Assembly: GCA_035399665.1 (NCBI GenBank)
Contig: DAOPJM010000044.1
Coordinates: 1-13,454, forward strand
Origin: DAOPJM01 sp035399665
Lineage (GTDB): Bacteria > Bacillota > Clostridia > Christensenellales > CAG-138
DNA: 13,454 bases
Direction of reading: 5' to 3'
The notes under the pieces are model-generated. The model did no database searches. It had not been told where the DNA came from and saw only the letters and a list, made by a program, of their open reading frames with translations. Numbering within the stretch: the stretch's first letter is position 1; each line of letters starts with the position of its first letter. Shown in pieces: positions 1 to 6,531 of the stretch. Both the position numbers and the translations under genes were made by a program.

Positions 1-1
1 G

Positions 2-139
2 CAGGAGATTTTCAAGTATGTCCTCAAGCTTCAGGGCTTGGACTACGCGGGACTTCCGAGACTCCCCTTGGGCGATCTGCTTCCCGAAGAGAAGAAGAAG
101 GTCGAAGCCATCATGGTCGAAATCGCAGACGTCATCTAA
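2..139 (+). CDS. C-terminal fragment, DapA/NanA-family aldolase
   Basis: This is the last 45 codons of a gene that enters from the left edge, ending in TAA at 137-139. The readable tail contains a run like GLPRLPLGDLLPEEKK followed by an amphipathic end (VEAIMVEIADVI). That matches the C-terminal helix of the dihydrodipicolinate synthase/N-acetylneuraminate lyase superfamily, where a PRLPL-type stretch is followed by a final EE-rich helix. These are class I aldolases acting on pyruvate adducts in the cytoplasm. The Schiff-base lysine lies outside the window, so the substrate (aspartate semialdehyde, a sialic acid or another sugar acid) cannot be decided. It is convergent with the iadA-like gene, with a hairpin between them. 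I am fairly sure of the superfamily and have no basis for the subfamily. Confidence 0.6.
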   Translation, partial: QEIFKYVLKLQGLDYAGLPRLPLGDLLPEEKKKVEAIMVEIADVI

Positions 140-282
140 GCTATCCGTCCTTGTTCCTTCTCCTCTCTTGACCAAGGGCGTCCCTCCTGTTCGCTTGCCC
201 CGGTACTGCGGGTGTGCGAGCGGATAACAGACTATCCGTGCCTTCGTCGCGCATTCATAGATTAACAGGCGAACGAACTATA

Positions 283-317
283 AAGCCCGATTCGGTCGGT
301 TGCCGAGTCGGGCTTTT
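283..317 (+). terminator. Hairpin terminator between convergent genes
   Basis: A 13-base arm (283-295, AAGCCCGATTCGG) pairs with 303-315 (CCGAGTCGGGCTT) with one T-G wobble across a 7-base loop. TTTT follows at 314-317. Read on the minus strand, the stem is followed by only a short TTTAT. It lies between the end of the aldolase gene (+) and the end of iadA (-), so it probably serves the plus-strand gene and may work in both directions. The rest of 140-365 shows nothing I can support. Confidence 0.7.
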
Positions 318-365
318 GCTATGTTCCATATGGCTTTGCGGCTTGCGGCGCGTCTTGGCGCCGCC

Positions 366-1514
366 CTACCTGCCGAAAGCGTCAAAGGCCGTGGGTTTGC
401 CCGACCTTAGCATTGTTCTGCCCCTTGCCATGACAAGCTCGATGTTCAGTTCATCGTCCAAGAGCAGCAAATCCGCGTCCGCTCCCTCGGCAATTACGCC
501 TTTTAGTCCCGCAAGTCCCAGCCTTGAAGCGGCGTTCTCGGTGAAAAAGCTCAAGGCCATGTCCATGCTCATCCCGCAGTCCTTGACAAGCCTCTTAAAC
601 TCGTCCTGCAAAATGGTGCTCGTGTCCCACGTCAAGCCTATGCAGCGCCCTTGCTCGTCGAACTTGGGCAGACTGCCGAAGGCGTCGCTTGACATGGTGA
701 TATGCGAAGGCTCCGCGCCCATTTCCACGGCTTTTGCAAGCTTTTTCGCCGTGCCGCCGTCCTCGCCCGCGGAGAAATCGGCAAAGCCTCCCGCCTTTAT
801 CCAGCGAACAGCCTCACTGTACAGGTCATCGTTTCGCGCAACGTGAGTGGGCAGGAAGGTCTTAAGCGGAATATCGCTCTGCTTTGCCGCTCTGAACAGG
901 TAGGACAGCATCGCCCGCCCGTCGCCCATGTGTATGGTGAGCAGCCCAGCCTTGCCCGAAAGCAGTCCGCCGCGCCGCGCATCACAGGCTATGCGCAGAA
1001 ACTCATCAAAGCTCGGCTCCGAGCCGCGATGGTCGCTCAGGGCAAGCTTCGCGCCTATCACGGGATTGAGCAGAACTATATCGCGCTCAACGGAACCCGT
1101 GAGCGTCGGCGAGGGGCAGCCGTATGCGCCCGTGAGCATGTAACAGCTCAAGCCGTCATGCCTTAGGGCATTGGTCTTTGCAAGAAGATTCTCTATGCTC
1201 CTTGTCACCCCGTCCGTTCCCAGCAGCCCAAGAACGGTAGTGACGCCCGCCTTGGTAAAGTCCGTCAGCGTCGCTTCGGGTGTGCGGTTTTGGAAGCCCC
1301 CCTCCCCGCCCCCGCCCGTTATGTGCGTGTGCAGGTCGATGAAGCCCGGCGACGCGTACAGGCCGTTTGCGTTGATAAGCTCAACATCAGGGCTTTCGTC
1401 AAGCCCCTCGATGTGTTTTGCTATCCGAAGTATCCGCTCTCCGGCAATCAGTATGTCGCACACGCCCAAGTCATCGGGTGCGAACACCCTTGCGTTCCTT
1501 ATCAAGGTTATCAT
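366..1514 (-). CDS. iadA: Isoaspartyl dipeptidase (beta-aspartyl peptidase)
   Basis: This is a metal-dependent amidohydrolase of peptidase family M38. It cleaves beta-aspartyl (isoaspartyl) dipeptides that come from protein breakdown. The protein is 382 residues; E. coli IadA is about 390. The binuclear metal ligands are all visible: H62 and H64 in HTHITGGGGEGG, K156 (the lysine carbamylated in the family) in GAKLALSDHR, H195 in TIHMGDG, H224 in PTHVAR and D277 in SSDAFG. The HTH followed by a GGGGE run is typical of IadA rather than of dihydroorotase or urease relatives. I chose the ATG at 1514 because GGAGG lies five bases upstream; the frame is open four codons further to a TTG, but that codon overlaps this ribosome binding site. 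The gene is monocistronic with its own promoter. Beta-aspartyl peptides as substrate is a family inference. Confidence 0.93.
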   Translation of the reverse strand: MITLIRNARVFAPDDLGVCDILIAGERILRIAKHIEGLDESPDVELINANGLYASPGFIDLHTHITGGGGEGGFQNRTPEATLTDFTKAGVTTVLGLLGTDGVTRSIENLLAKTNALRHDGLSCYMLTGAYGCPSPTLTGSVERDIVLLNPVIGAKLALSDHRGSEPSFDEFLRIACDARRGGLLSGKAGLLTIHMGDGRAMLSYLFRAAKQSDIPLKTFLPTHVARNDDLYSEAVRWIKAGGFADFSAGEDGGTAKKLAKAVEMGAEPSHITMSSDAFGSLPKFDEQGRCIGLTWDTSTILQDEFKRLVKDCGMSMDMALSFFTENAASRLGLAGLKGVIAEGADADLLLLDDELNIELVMARGRTMLRSGKPTAFDAFGR

Positions 1515-1519
1515 AGCAG

Positions 1520-1524
1520 CCTCC
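1520..1524 (-). promoter_or_regulatory. Ribosome binding site deciding the iadA start
   Basis: GGAGG on the minus strand is five bases before the ATG at 1514-1512. It overlaps the upstream in-frame TTG at 1526-1524, which argues against the longer start. Confidence 0.8.
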
Positions 1525-1559
1525 AAGCTCTAATGCGGCTTTCCCGCCACGTCTGTCAT

Positions 1560-1588
1560 ATTCTACCGCCAAAAGCGCCGCTTCGCAA
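1560..1588 (-). promoter_or_regulatory. Probable promoter of iadA
   Basis: On the minus strand, TTGCGA (1588-1583) and TAGAAT (1565-1560) are separated by exactly 17 bases. They match the sigma-A consensus at 4 of 6 and 5 of 6 positions. Transcription would start near 1553, giving a leader of about 39 bases that contains the GGAGG site. The -10 region reads TAGAATAT, the same eight bases as in the ptb operon promoter. Confidence 0.55.
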
Positions 1589-1596
1589 GCCCCTCC

Positions 1597-1790
1597 GTCG
1601 TTTTCAGTAAGAATGAAGGATCTTGAAAGAAGCTTATGGGGAAAAGGGGGCGCTCCCCCGTGGGACAAGGGGCGGGGACGTGGGTGATTGCTGTGCCGGA
1701 GCGGGAAGGCGTGGGCGATTGCTGCACAGGGGGAGCGGGTCTTGACTTTGAAGCTTTCGGCAAGATCCTTCGACTTCGAAATAGGACGAC
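1597..1790. repeat. MITE-like element with inverted ends, GC-rich core
   Basis: The right end (about 1735-1790) contains CGGCAAGATCCTTCGACTTCG. The left end (1597-1625) is a degenerate copy of the same motif in reverse, with GAAGGATCTTG shared and AAGCTT just inside both ends. The core is strongly G-rich and includes the hairpin GGGGG-CGCT-CCCCC (1646-1659) and two tandem units of about 31 bases. It carries no ORF with recognisable similarity. The right-end sequence recurs at 13386-13443, so it is dispersed. It fits a small non-autonomous mobile element or extragenic repeat; no target-site duplication was identified. Confidence 0.5.
1680..1741. repeat. Two-unit tandem repeat inside the GC-rich core
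   Basis: Units begin at 1680 and 1711. Each opens with GTGGGYGATTGCTG and ends in a GAGCGGG run about 31 bases later, with a small indel and a few substitutions between them. It looks like a local duplication. Two units, with no spacers, do not make a CRISPR array. Confidence 0.6.
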
Positions 1791-1870
1791 AACGGGGGCG
1801 GGCTGGTGGAACATAATTGCATGACGGTGGAATTGTTGGACGTGTAAGGGGTTGTAGAGAATCGGGGGAT

Positions 1871-1887
1871 CGCCATATGATATGGCG
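1871..1887. repeat. 17-base palindrome, possible operator
   Basis: CGCCATAT-G-ATATGGCG is a perfect inverted repeat with a single central base. It lies just beyond the ilvE operon terminator and about 280 bases upstream of the iadA promoter. No run of T follows it on either strand, so it is not a standard terminator. It could be a protein binding site, but nothing in the window shows for what. Confidence 0.4.
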
Positions 1888-1909
1888 ACGAACTCCGCGC
1901 AGAGCCGTG

Positions 1910-1942
1910 AAAAAGCCGCCCGGCAAAAGCGCTGCGGGCGGC
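1910..1942 (-). terminator. Terminator of the ptb-to-ilvE operon
   Basis: On the minus strand, GCCGCCCG (1942-1935) pairs perfectly with CGGGCGGC (1922-1915) across a 12-base loop. Five T residues follow (1914-1910). It begins 16 bases after the ilvE stop codon, a classic intrinsic terminator position. Confidence 0.9.
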
Positions 1943-1957
1943 AAATCAATTCTTGTT

Positions 1958-3028
1958 CTATTGTTGCAGCTCGACTGTCCAGCCGTGCTTATCGGCAACC
2001 TTGCCGAACTGCATACCGACTATCTCGTCATAGAATTGCTGTGCAAAGGAGCCTATGGCCCGATTGTTAATCACGACCTCCTCGCCCTTGTAGAGCAGGG
2101 AGCCGACAGGCGAGATGACAGCGGCCGTGCCGGTGCCAAAGGCTTCGGTCAGGCGTCCGTCGCGGCCTGCCTGCATGACCTCGTCAATATCGACCTTGCG
2201 TTCCTCAACGGTCAGTCCCATATCTCGGGCAAGCTCTATCACGGACTTTCTGGTGATGCCGGGGAGTATGCTTCCCGAAAGCTCAGGCGTCACAAGCTTG
2301 CCGTCTATGATGAACATGATGTTCATCGCGCCGACCTCCTCGATATACCTGCGCTCCACGCCGTCAAGCCACAGCACCTGAGCATAGCCGCTGCTGCTTG
2401 CCTCGTGACTTGCCTTCAGGCTCGCGGCGTAGTTGCCGCCCGTCTTGGCAACGCCAAGACCTCCCCTTACGGCTCTGACGTATTTGTCCTCAACATAGAT
2501 GTCGACAGGGGTCAGCCCACCCTTGAAGTATGAGCCTACCGAGCAGCATATCACGAAGAACAAATACCTTGAGCTTGGGTGAACGCCTATCTCCTGACCC
2601 GTGCCTATCATGGTCGGCCTTAGGTACAGCGCGGTTCCTATGCGGCTTGGCGCCCATTCGCGCTCCATGTCGGCTATGGCTCTGTAAACCTGAAGCTGGT
2701 CCTCGACCGGAATTGTCGGCATACACAGCCTCTCGGCGGAGGCGTTAAGGCGCTTTGCGTTCTCATCGGGGCGGAACAGGCGCAGCTTGCCGTCAACACC
2801 CCTGTATGCCTTCATGCCCTCGAATATCTCCTGACCGTAATGCAGGGCGGTGGCGGCGGGATGCAGGGTTATGCCCTGAAACGGAACTATGCGCGGATCG
2901 TGCCAATTCTCGGCGGCGTCATAATCCATAAGGAACATATGATCGGTAAAGACCTTTCCAAACCCCAGCTTCGAATCATCTTCGGGCTTGGGCATAGGCA
3001 AGCGTGAGGTCTCAACGGAAATGTTCAT
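1958..3028 (-). CDS. ilvE: Branched-chain amino acid aminotransferase
   Basis: This is a fold-type IV PLP enzyme that moves the amino group between valine, leucine or isoleucine and 2-oxoglutarate. The 356-residue length is right for the longer (class II) BCAT group. Visible features are the N-terminal FEGMKAYRG block near residues 69-76, the PLP lysine K195 in AKTGGNYAASLKA, YIEEVGAMN near 229-236, and the phosphate-binding FGTGTAAVISPVG block near the C-terminus. The ATG shares one base with the TAA of the gamma-subunit gene upstream (TAATG), and AGGAAGGG lies before it, so translation is probably coupled. It is the last gene of the operon. Being cotranscribed with a 2-oxoacid oxidoreductase and Ptb-Buk suggests it works in the catabolic direction, feeding branched-chain 2-oxoacids; the enzyme itself is reversible and could also serve biosynthesis. 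Confidence 0.95.
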   Translation of the reverse strand: MNISVETSRLPMPKPEDDSKLGFGKVFTDHMFLMDYDAAENWHDPRIVPFQGITLHPAATALHYGQEIFEGMKAYRGVDGKLRLFRPDENAKRLNASAERLCMPTIPVEDQLQVYRAIADMEREWAPSRIGTALYLRPTMIGTGQEIGVHPSSRYLFFVICCSVGSYFKGGLTPVDIYVEDKYVRAVRGGLGVAKTGGNYAASLKASHEASSSGYAQVLWLDGVERRYIEEVGAMNIMFIIDGKLVTPELSGSILPGITRKSVIELARDMGLTVEERKVDIDEVMQAGRDGRLTEAFGTGTAAVISPVGSLLYKGEEVVINNRAIGSFAQQFYDEIVGMQFGKVADKHGWTVELQQ

Positions 3029-3594
3029 TATATGTCACATCCCTTCCTGTGAGCTTGGCGTACTATCTCCGCGCCGCAGTCAAGCGCCTTGATGTTCAGA
3101 TCCACCAACGACGCCTTCTTGCCCGTGAACATAAGCCTCAGCATCTCGTGTATTGTCTCAAGCTTCAACAGCTGCGTTTCCTCTATATAGGCGCCCAGCA
3201 TAACCATATTGCTGACCTTGGCGTTGCCCAATTCCGCCGCAAGGTCGTTGCAGGGAACTAAGTGACATATAACGTCCTTGCGGTCGCAGGTCACCTCGAC
3301 TATGGAGCTGTTGATGAACACCACTCCGCCGCTTACCACCATCGGCTCAAACTTGATGAGCGAGGGCTTGTTCATGACTATAAGCTCGGTGGGGTTGATG
3401 ATAATTGGAGAAACTACCGGCGTGTCGGATACGACGACATGACAGTTCGCCGTGCCTCCGCGCATCTCCGGCCCGTAGCTTGGAAGCCACGACACGAACT
3501 TGTTCTCCTGCATACCCGCCTCGGCTAAGGTCTTGCCGATGGCCATTACGCCCTGACCGCCGAAGCCCGCGATGATAATCTCATGAGTTGCCAT
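3028..3594 (-). CDS. vorC: 2-oxoacid:ferredoxin oxidoreductase, gamma subunit
   Basis: This 188-residue protein is the small gamma subunit (POR/KOR catalytic domain) of a four-subunit 2-oxoacid:ferredoxin oxidoreductase, which binds part of the CoA/active-site interface in the cytoplasm. The N-terminal glycine-rich AGFGGQGVMAIGK (residues 9-21), the WLPSYGPEMRGGTANCHVVVS block and the central KPSL motif are standard for the KorC/VorC group. Its ATG shares one base with the TAA of the beta gene, and GGAGGAG lies seven bases upstream of it. The symbol assumes a branched-chain 2-oxoacid substrate, based on ilvE downstream and ptb-buk upstream. By sequence alone a 2-oxoglutarate enzyme (korC) is equally possible. 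Confidence 0.88.
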   Translation of the reverse strand: MATHEIIIAGFGGQGVMAIGKTLAEAGMQENKFVSWLPSYGPEMRGGTANCHVVVSDTPVVSPIIINPTELIVMNKPSLIKFEPMVVSGGVVFINSSIVEVTCDRKDVICHLVPCNDLAAELGNAKVSNMVMLGAYIEETQLLKLETIHEMLRLMFTGKKASLVDLNIKALDCGAEIVRQAHRKGCDI

Positions 3595-4349
3595 TACTTT
3601 GCTCCTCCTTCGGTGGTGATGTCCTTATACACGCCCAGCGGGAAGTAGGGTATCATGTTCTCCTTGAGCCAGTCAACGGCGCGCAGCGGCGTCAATCCCC
3701 AGTTGGTGGGGCAGGTTGAAAGCAGCTCGACTATGGTAAAGCCCGCGCCCTGCTGTTGGAGCGTGAACGCCTTTTTGATGGCGCGCTTTGCCTTGTTGAC
3801 GTTTTGTACATCGGTTAAGGCGCAGCGCTCGGCATAGGCCACACCCTCTATGGTAGACAGCATTTCCACTATGCGAATGGGCTTGCCGCAGTGATCCGCA
3901 TCCCTGCCGTAGGGCGAGGTTGTGGTCTTTTGGCCAACAAGCGTGGTGGGCGCCATCTGTCCGCCCGTCATACCGTATATGGCGTTGTTGATGAAGATAA
4001 CGGTTATCTTCTCGCCGCGCATAGCCGCGTGAACGACCTCGCCCATGCCAATAGACGCAAGATCGCCGTCGCCCTGATAGGTGAACACGGGGTGATCGGG
4101 CAGTACGCGCTTGATTCCCGTTGCGACCGCGGGCGCTCTGCCGTGGGCGGCCTCCTGCATATCGCAGCGGAGATAGTCGTAAAGGAACACGGCGCAGCCT
4201 ACGGGACATACGCCTATGGTAGTATCGATAATGCCCAACTCCTCCAAGACCTCCGCGACAAGGCGGTGGGCTATGCCGTGCGTGCAGCCCGGGCAGAAGT
4301 GGGTGGGCTTGGGGGTCAGACCTTCACTGCGCTTATATACTACTGTCAT
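3594..4349 (-). CDS. vorB: 2-oxoacid:ferredoxin oxidoreductase, beta subunit (TPP)
   Basis: This 251-residue subunit carries thiamine diphosphate and a proximal [4Fe-4S] cluster. The TPP motif runs from GDGD (about residue 93) to NNAIYGMTGGQ (about 121-131). Candidate cluster cysteines are C19 and C22 (CPGC), C48 or C52 (CPVGC) and the late Cys in STCPTNWG. The start is the ATG at 4349; GGGAGG, overlapping the stop region of the alpha gene, is its ribosome binding site. Only two bases separate it from the alpha gene. With alpha it forms the catalytic pair that decarboxylates the 2-oxoacid to an acyl-CoA and reduces ferredoxin. The substrate is inferred from the operon, as for the gamma subunit. 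Confidence 0.92.
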   Translation of the reverse strand: MTVVYKRSEGLTPKPTHFCPGCTHGIAHRLVAEVLEELGIIDTTIGVCPVGCAVFLYDYLRCDMQEAAHGRAPAVATGIKRVLPDHPVFTYQGDGDLASIGMGEVVHAAMRGEKITVIFINNAIYGMTGGQMAPTTLVGQKTTTSPYGRDADHCGKPIRIVEMLSTIEGVAYAERCALTDVQNVNKAKRAIKKAFTLQQQGAGFTIVELLSTCPTNWGLTPLRAVDWLKENMIPYFPLGVYKDITTEGGAK

Positions 4350-4351
4350 AA

Positions 4352-5407
4352 TTACCTCCCCAAAGTTTTCAGTACGGTATCGACTATTTCCATGGGCTCG
4401 GGAACCATGCCGCCCGAACGTCCAAGGAAGCCCACGGGCTTGACGCCGTTGACCGCAAGGCGAACATCGTCGTGCATCTGCCCCATGGACAGCTCGACCG
4501 TAACCACGGCCTTGACGCTCTCCTGCTCCGCGACCTCATGCAGCTGCTTTTCCGGAAACGGCCAAAGCGTAATCGGGCGGAACAGCCCCGTTTTGATGCC
4601 CTTCTTCTCAAGGATGGCTTTGGCGGCCAACGCGATACGCGACGGGGTGCCGAACGCGACGAGTACAACCTCCGCGCCCTCCGTGTCCACGGTCGCATAG
4701 CGAACCTCATGCTCGCGCATCAGCTTATACTTGGCTTCAAGCCTGCGGTTATTCTCCTCGCACAGGGCGGGGTCGATGTAAAGGGAGTTGATTACATGGG
4801 TCTTGCCGCCCTTGGAACCCGTGCTTGCCCAATCCTTGGCGGGCAAATCCTCTGCGGGCTTGCGCTCATGCCACTCTATCGGCTCCATCATCTGACCTAT
4901 CATGCCGTCAAGCAGCATCATAACCGGATTTCTGTACCTGTCAGCGATGTCGAAGGCGTCGCCCATAAGGTCTACCGTCTCCTGAATGTTGGCGGGCGCC
5001 AGTACAAGAGTTCTGTAATCGCCGTTGCCGCCGCCGCGTGTCGCCTGATAGTAGTCCGCCTGCGCGGGCTGTATCGTTCCAAGCCCGGGGCCGCCGCGCA
5101 TGACATTGACTATGACCGCGGGCAGCTCCGCGCCCGCAAGATAGGTGATGCCCTCCTGCTTGAGGCTCACGCCGGGTGAGGATGAGGAGGTCATTACCCT
5201 TGCTCCGCAGCCCGCCGCGCCGTACACCATGTTGATGGCGGCAAGCTCGGACTCGGACTGCAGGAAGCAGCCGCCGACCTGTGGCAGGCGCATGGCCATG
5301 TATTCGGGGACCTCATTTTGAGGGGTGATGGGATAGCCGAAGAAGAAGCGGCAGCCCGCTTTTATCGCTGCTTCACCAATGGCTTCGTTGCCTTTCCAAA
5401 GTTCCAT
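4352..5407 (-). CDS. vorA: 2-oxoacid:ferredoxin oxidoreductase, alpha subunit
   Basis: This 351-residue protein has the normal length for a separate alpha subunit: a pyrimidine-binding transketolase-like N-domain followed by domain II. The N-terminus reads GNEAIGEAAIKAGCRFFFGYPITPQ-type sequence. QSESELAAINMVYGAAGCGARVMTSSSSPG (about residues 50-79) contains the glutamate expected to face the TPP ring. The C-terminal half has FGTPSRIA and FRPITLWPFP, both standard. AAAGGAG precedes the ATG, and the gene lies 12 bases after the ferredoxin gene. Delta-alpha-beta-gamma is a common gene order for KOR and VOR enzymes. I see no lesion. The assignment to branched-chain 2-oxoacids is contextual. Confidence 0.92.
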   Translation of the reverse strand: MELWKGNEAIGEAAIKAGCRFFFGYPITPQNEVPEYMAMRLPQVGGCFLQSESELAAINMVYGAAGCGARVMTSSSSPGVSLKQEGITYLAGAELPAVIVNVMRGGPGLGTIQPAQADYYQATRGGGNGDYRTLVLAPANIQETVDLMGDAFDIADRYRNPVMMLLDGMIGQMMEPIEWHERKPAEDLPAKDWASTGSKGGKTHVINSLYIDPALCEENNRRLEAKYKLMREHEVRYATVDTEGAEVVLVAFGTPSRIALAAKAILEKKGIKTGLFRPITLWPFPEKQLHEVAEQESVKAVVTVELSMGQMHDDVRLAVNGVKPVGFLGRSGGMVPEPMEIVDTVLKTLGR

Positions 5408-5419
5408 AACTGCTCCTTT

Positions 5420-5632
5420 CTAAAAGCGTTCTACCGTGATAACGGAGTCGGGGCACATCCTGGCGCAGCTTGCGCAGCCTATGCACAGAGACATGTCCGT
5501 TACGGCAGCGGGGTGATAACCCCTGCTGTTGGTGTGATGTGGATCCAGCGCGATGATCTTTTTGGGGCAGGCCATGGCGCATAGCTCGCATCCCTTGCAG
5601 TACTCCACCGCAAATGTTACTTTTGCCGTCAT
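5420..5632 (-). CDS. vorD: 2[4Fe-4S] ferredoxin-like delta subunit
   Basis: This 70-residue polyferredoxin subunit has two complete CxxCxxCxxxCP motifs: C12, C15, C18, C22 and C50, C53, C56, C60. Such a small protein beside alpha, beta and gamma genes is the delta (electron-transfer) subunit, carrying electrons from the TPP site to soluble ferredoxin. AAGGAGG lies four bases before the ATG, so expression should be strong. The linker between motifs is longer than in small clostridial ferredoxins and matches KorD/VorD-type subunits. A free ferredoxin is the alternative, but its position within the operon argues against that. Confidence 0.9.
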   Translation of the reverse strand: MTAKVTFAVEYCKGCELCAMACPKKIIALDPHHTNSRGYHPAAVTDMSLCIGCASCARMCPDSVITVERF

Positions 5633-5661
5633 ACTTCCTCCTTAATAAATAGTTGATGCCG

Positions 5662-6339
5662 TTATTCCCAGGGCTTCTTCATGTATATCCGAAGCGGAAA
5701 CAGCTCACCGTCGATCCGCTTTGAAACCTCGTCATAAAGACCTTCGTATACCGTGTCGCACAAAAGCGGCAGAGAGCAAAGCCCACAAAGCTCGCTCGCA
5801 AGCTCGTGTCCCCTCACTACATCGTCCGCCGTTGTAAGACCGCAAAGATGAGTGTTGGAAACTATGTGCGTAAACTGAAGCTCCGTCATTCGCTCTATGT
5901 CCCTCAGGCTCTTGTACGCCTTTTCCGCCGTGTCGGTTTGGGGACGGTTGGCGTTGAATACGAATATGAGCGAATGCGGTTTGGCGTTGATGCGGGGAAC
6001 ATAGCGCTTTAGAACCCTTGCGCCCACGGGATCCCCGCCCACATCGAGTACGGAGCAAAGCCCCTCGTCGTCGAACACCCTGTTGATTTCCCCCGGCAAG
6101 GCGGGTATGTCCGCGTTGGCAAGGCGGGTTGGCGACAGTATCAGATGTACGTCGTTGTCCATGAAAAGCTCGGCCCGCTCACGGGAGCGGAAGTACGGGT
6201 TGACTATGTCAAGATCCGCTACCGCGACCCTTCTCCCTGCCTCGCGCAGGAACAGGGCAAGGTTGACCGCAAATTCGGTCTTGCCCGTCCCGTAGTGTCC
6301 GCAGACGATTATTAGGTCCTCAAGCTCGGTCAGCTTCAT
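5662..6339 (-). CDS. SIMIBI-type P-loop NTPase of unknown function
   Basis: I do not recognise a characterised function. The 225-residue protein has a P-loop GHYGTGKT (residues 14-21), a DLD pair (D42, D44) in VADLDIVNPYFRSRE that fits switch I, and DVGGDP (99-104) fitting switch II. VSNTHL (160-165) falls where nucleotide-specificity residues sit. This order is that of the CobQ/MinD/ArsA/NifH group, but the lysine that marks the deviant Walker A (KGG) is absent. Cysteines C185 and C188 form a CxxC (CGLC), with C166 and C194 nearby. There is no membrane segment or signal peptide. It starts with an ATGA overlap on a short upstream ORF and lies 29 bases before the ferredoxin gene, so it is translated as part of the oxidoreductase operon. 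A role in cluster loading, assembly or regulation of the enzyme is conjecture. Confidence 0.8.
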   Translation of the reverse strand: MKLTELEDLIIVCGHYGTGKTEFAVNLALFLREAGRRVAVADLDIVNPYFRSRERAELFMDNDVHLILSPTRLANADIPALPGEINRVFDDEGLCSVLDVGGDPVGARVLKRYVPRINAKPHSLIFVFNANRPQTDTAEKAYKSLRDIERMTELQFTHIVSNTHLCGLTTADDVVRGHELASELCGLCSLPLLCDTVYEGLYDEVSKRIDGELFPLRIYMKKPWE

Positions 6340-6404
6340 CTGTTAACGTCCTCGATCCCGATTGGTTTTGATGGGGCGTCAGCTTTAGTCAGGCTCGCCG
6401 TCAT
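6336..6404 (-). CDS. Possible 22-residue coupled leader ORF
   Basis: An ATG at 6404 with GAGGGGACGG just upstream opens a 22-codon frame beginning MTASLTKADAP. Its TGA overlaps the ATG of the P-loop gene by four bases (ATGA). This arrangement would couple translation of the NTPase to the leader. Directly upstream in the same frame, past a TGA at 6419-6417, is another open stretch of 31 codons that lacks an ATG. I know no family for it. It could instead be the worn end of a lost gene, or chance. Confidence 0.35.
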   Translation of the reverse strand: MTASLTKADAPSKPIGIEDVNR

Positions 6405-6531
6405 AGCGCCGTCCCCTCAATGCTCCGCTGAACCACTCCACGCTTTATGCGCGAAATAATCAGTCTCGTCCTGTCTTTTTACAGCGTCACCAGCGGTCTT
6501 GACCCGCAAGGCGGCTGTGCTTTACAAGGTC

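Noticed and set aside
1680..1741. Possible CRISPR fragment
   Set aside because: Only two directly abutting, diverged units with no spacers.
1471..1998. Open frames of 80-175 codons across the iadA-ilvE intergenic region
   Set aside because: They run through the repeat element and a terminator, are rich in proline, serine and arginine as GC-rich noncoding DNA gives, and lack ribosome binding sites and domain similarity.
3028..5632. Pyruvate:ferredoxin oxidoreductase
   Set aside because: Clostridial pyruvate enzymes are usually a single fused chain, and the ilvE and ptb-buk context does not suggest pyruvate. 2-oxoglutarate remains an open alternative, noted in the entries.
6417..6419. In-frame TGA between two short open stretches as a selenocysteine codon
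   Set aside because: No recognisable selenoprotein family, no start codon with a ribosome binding site upstream, and no clear SECIS hairpin directly after it.
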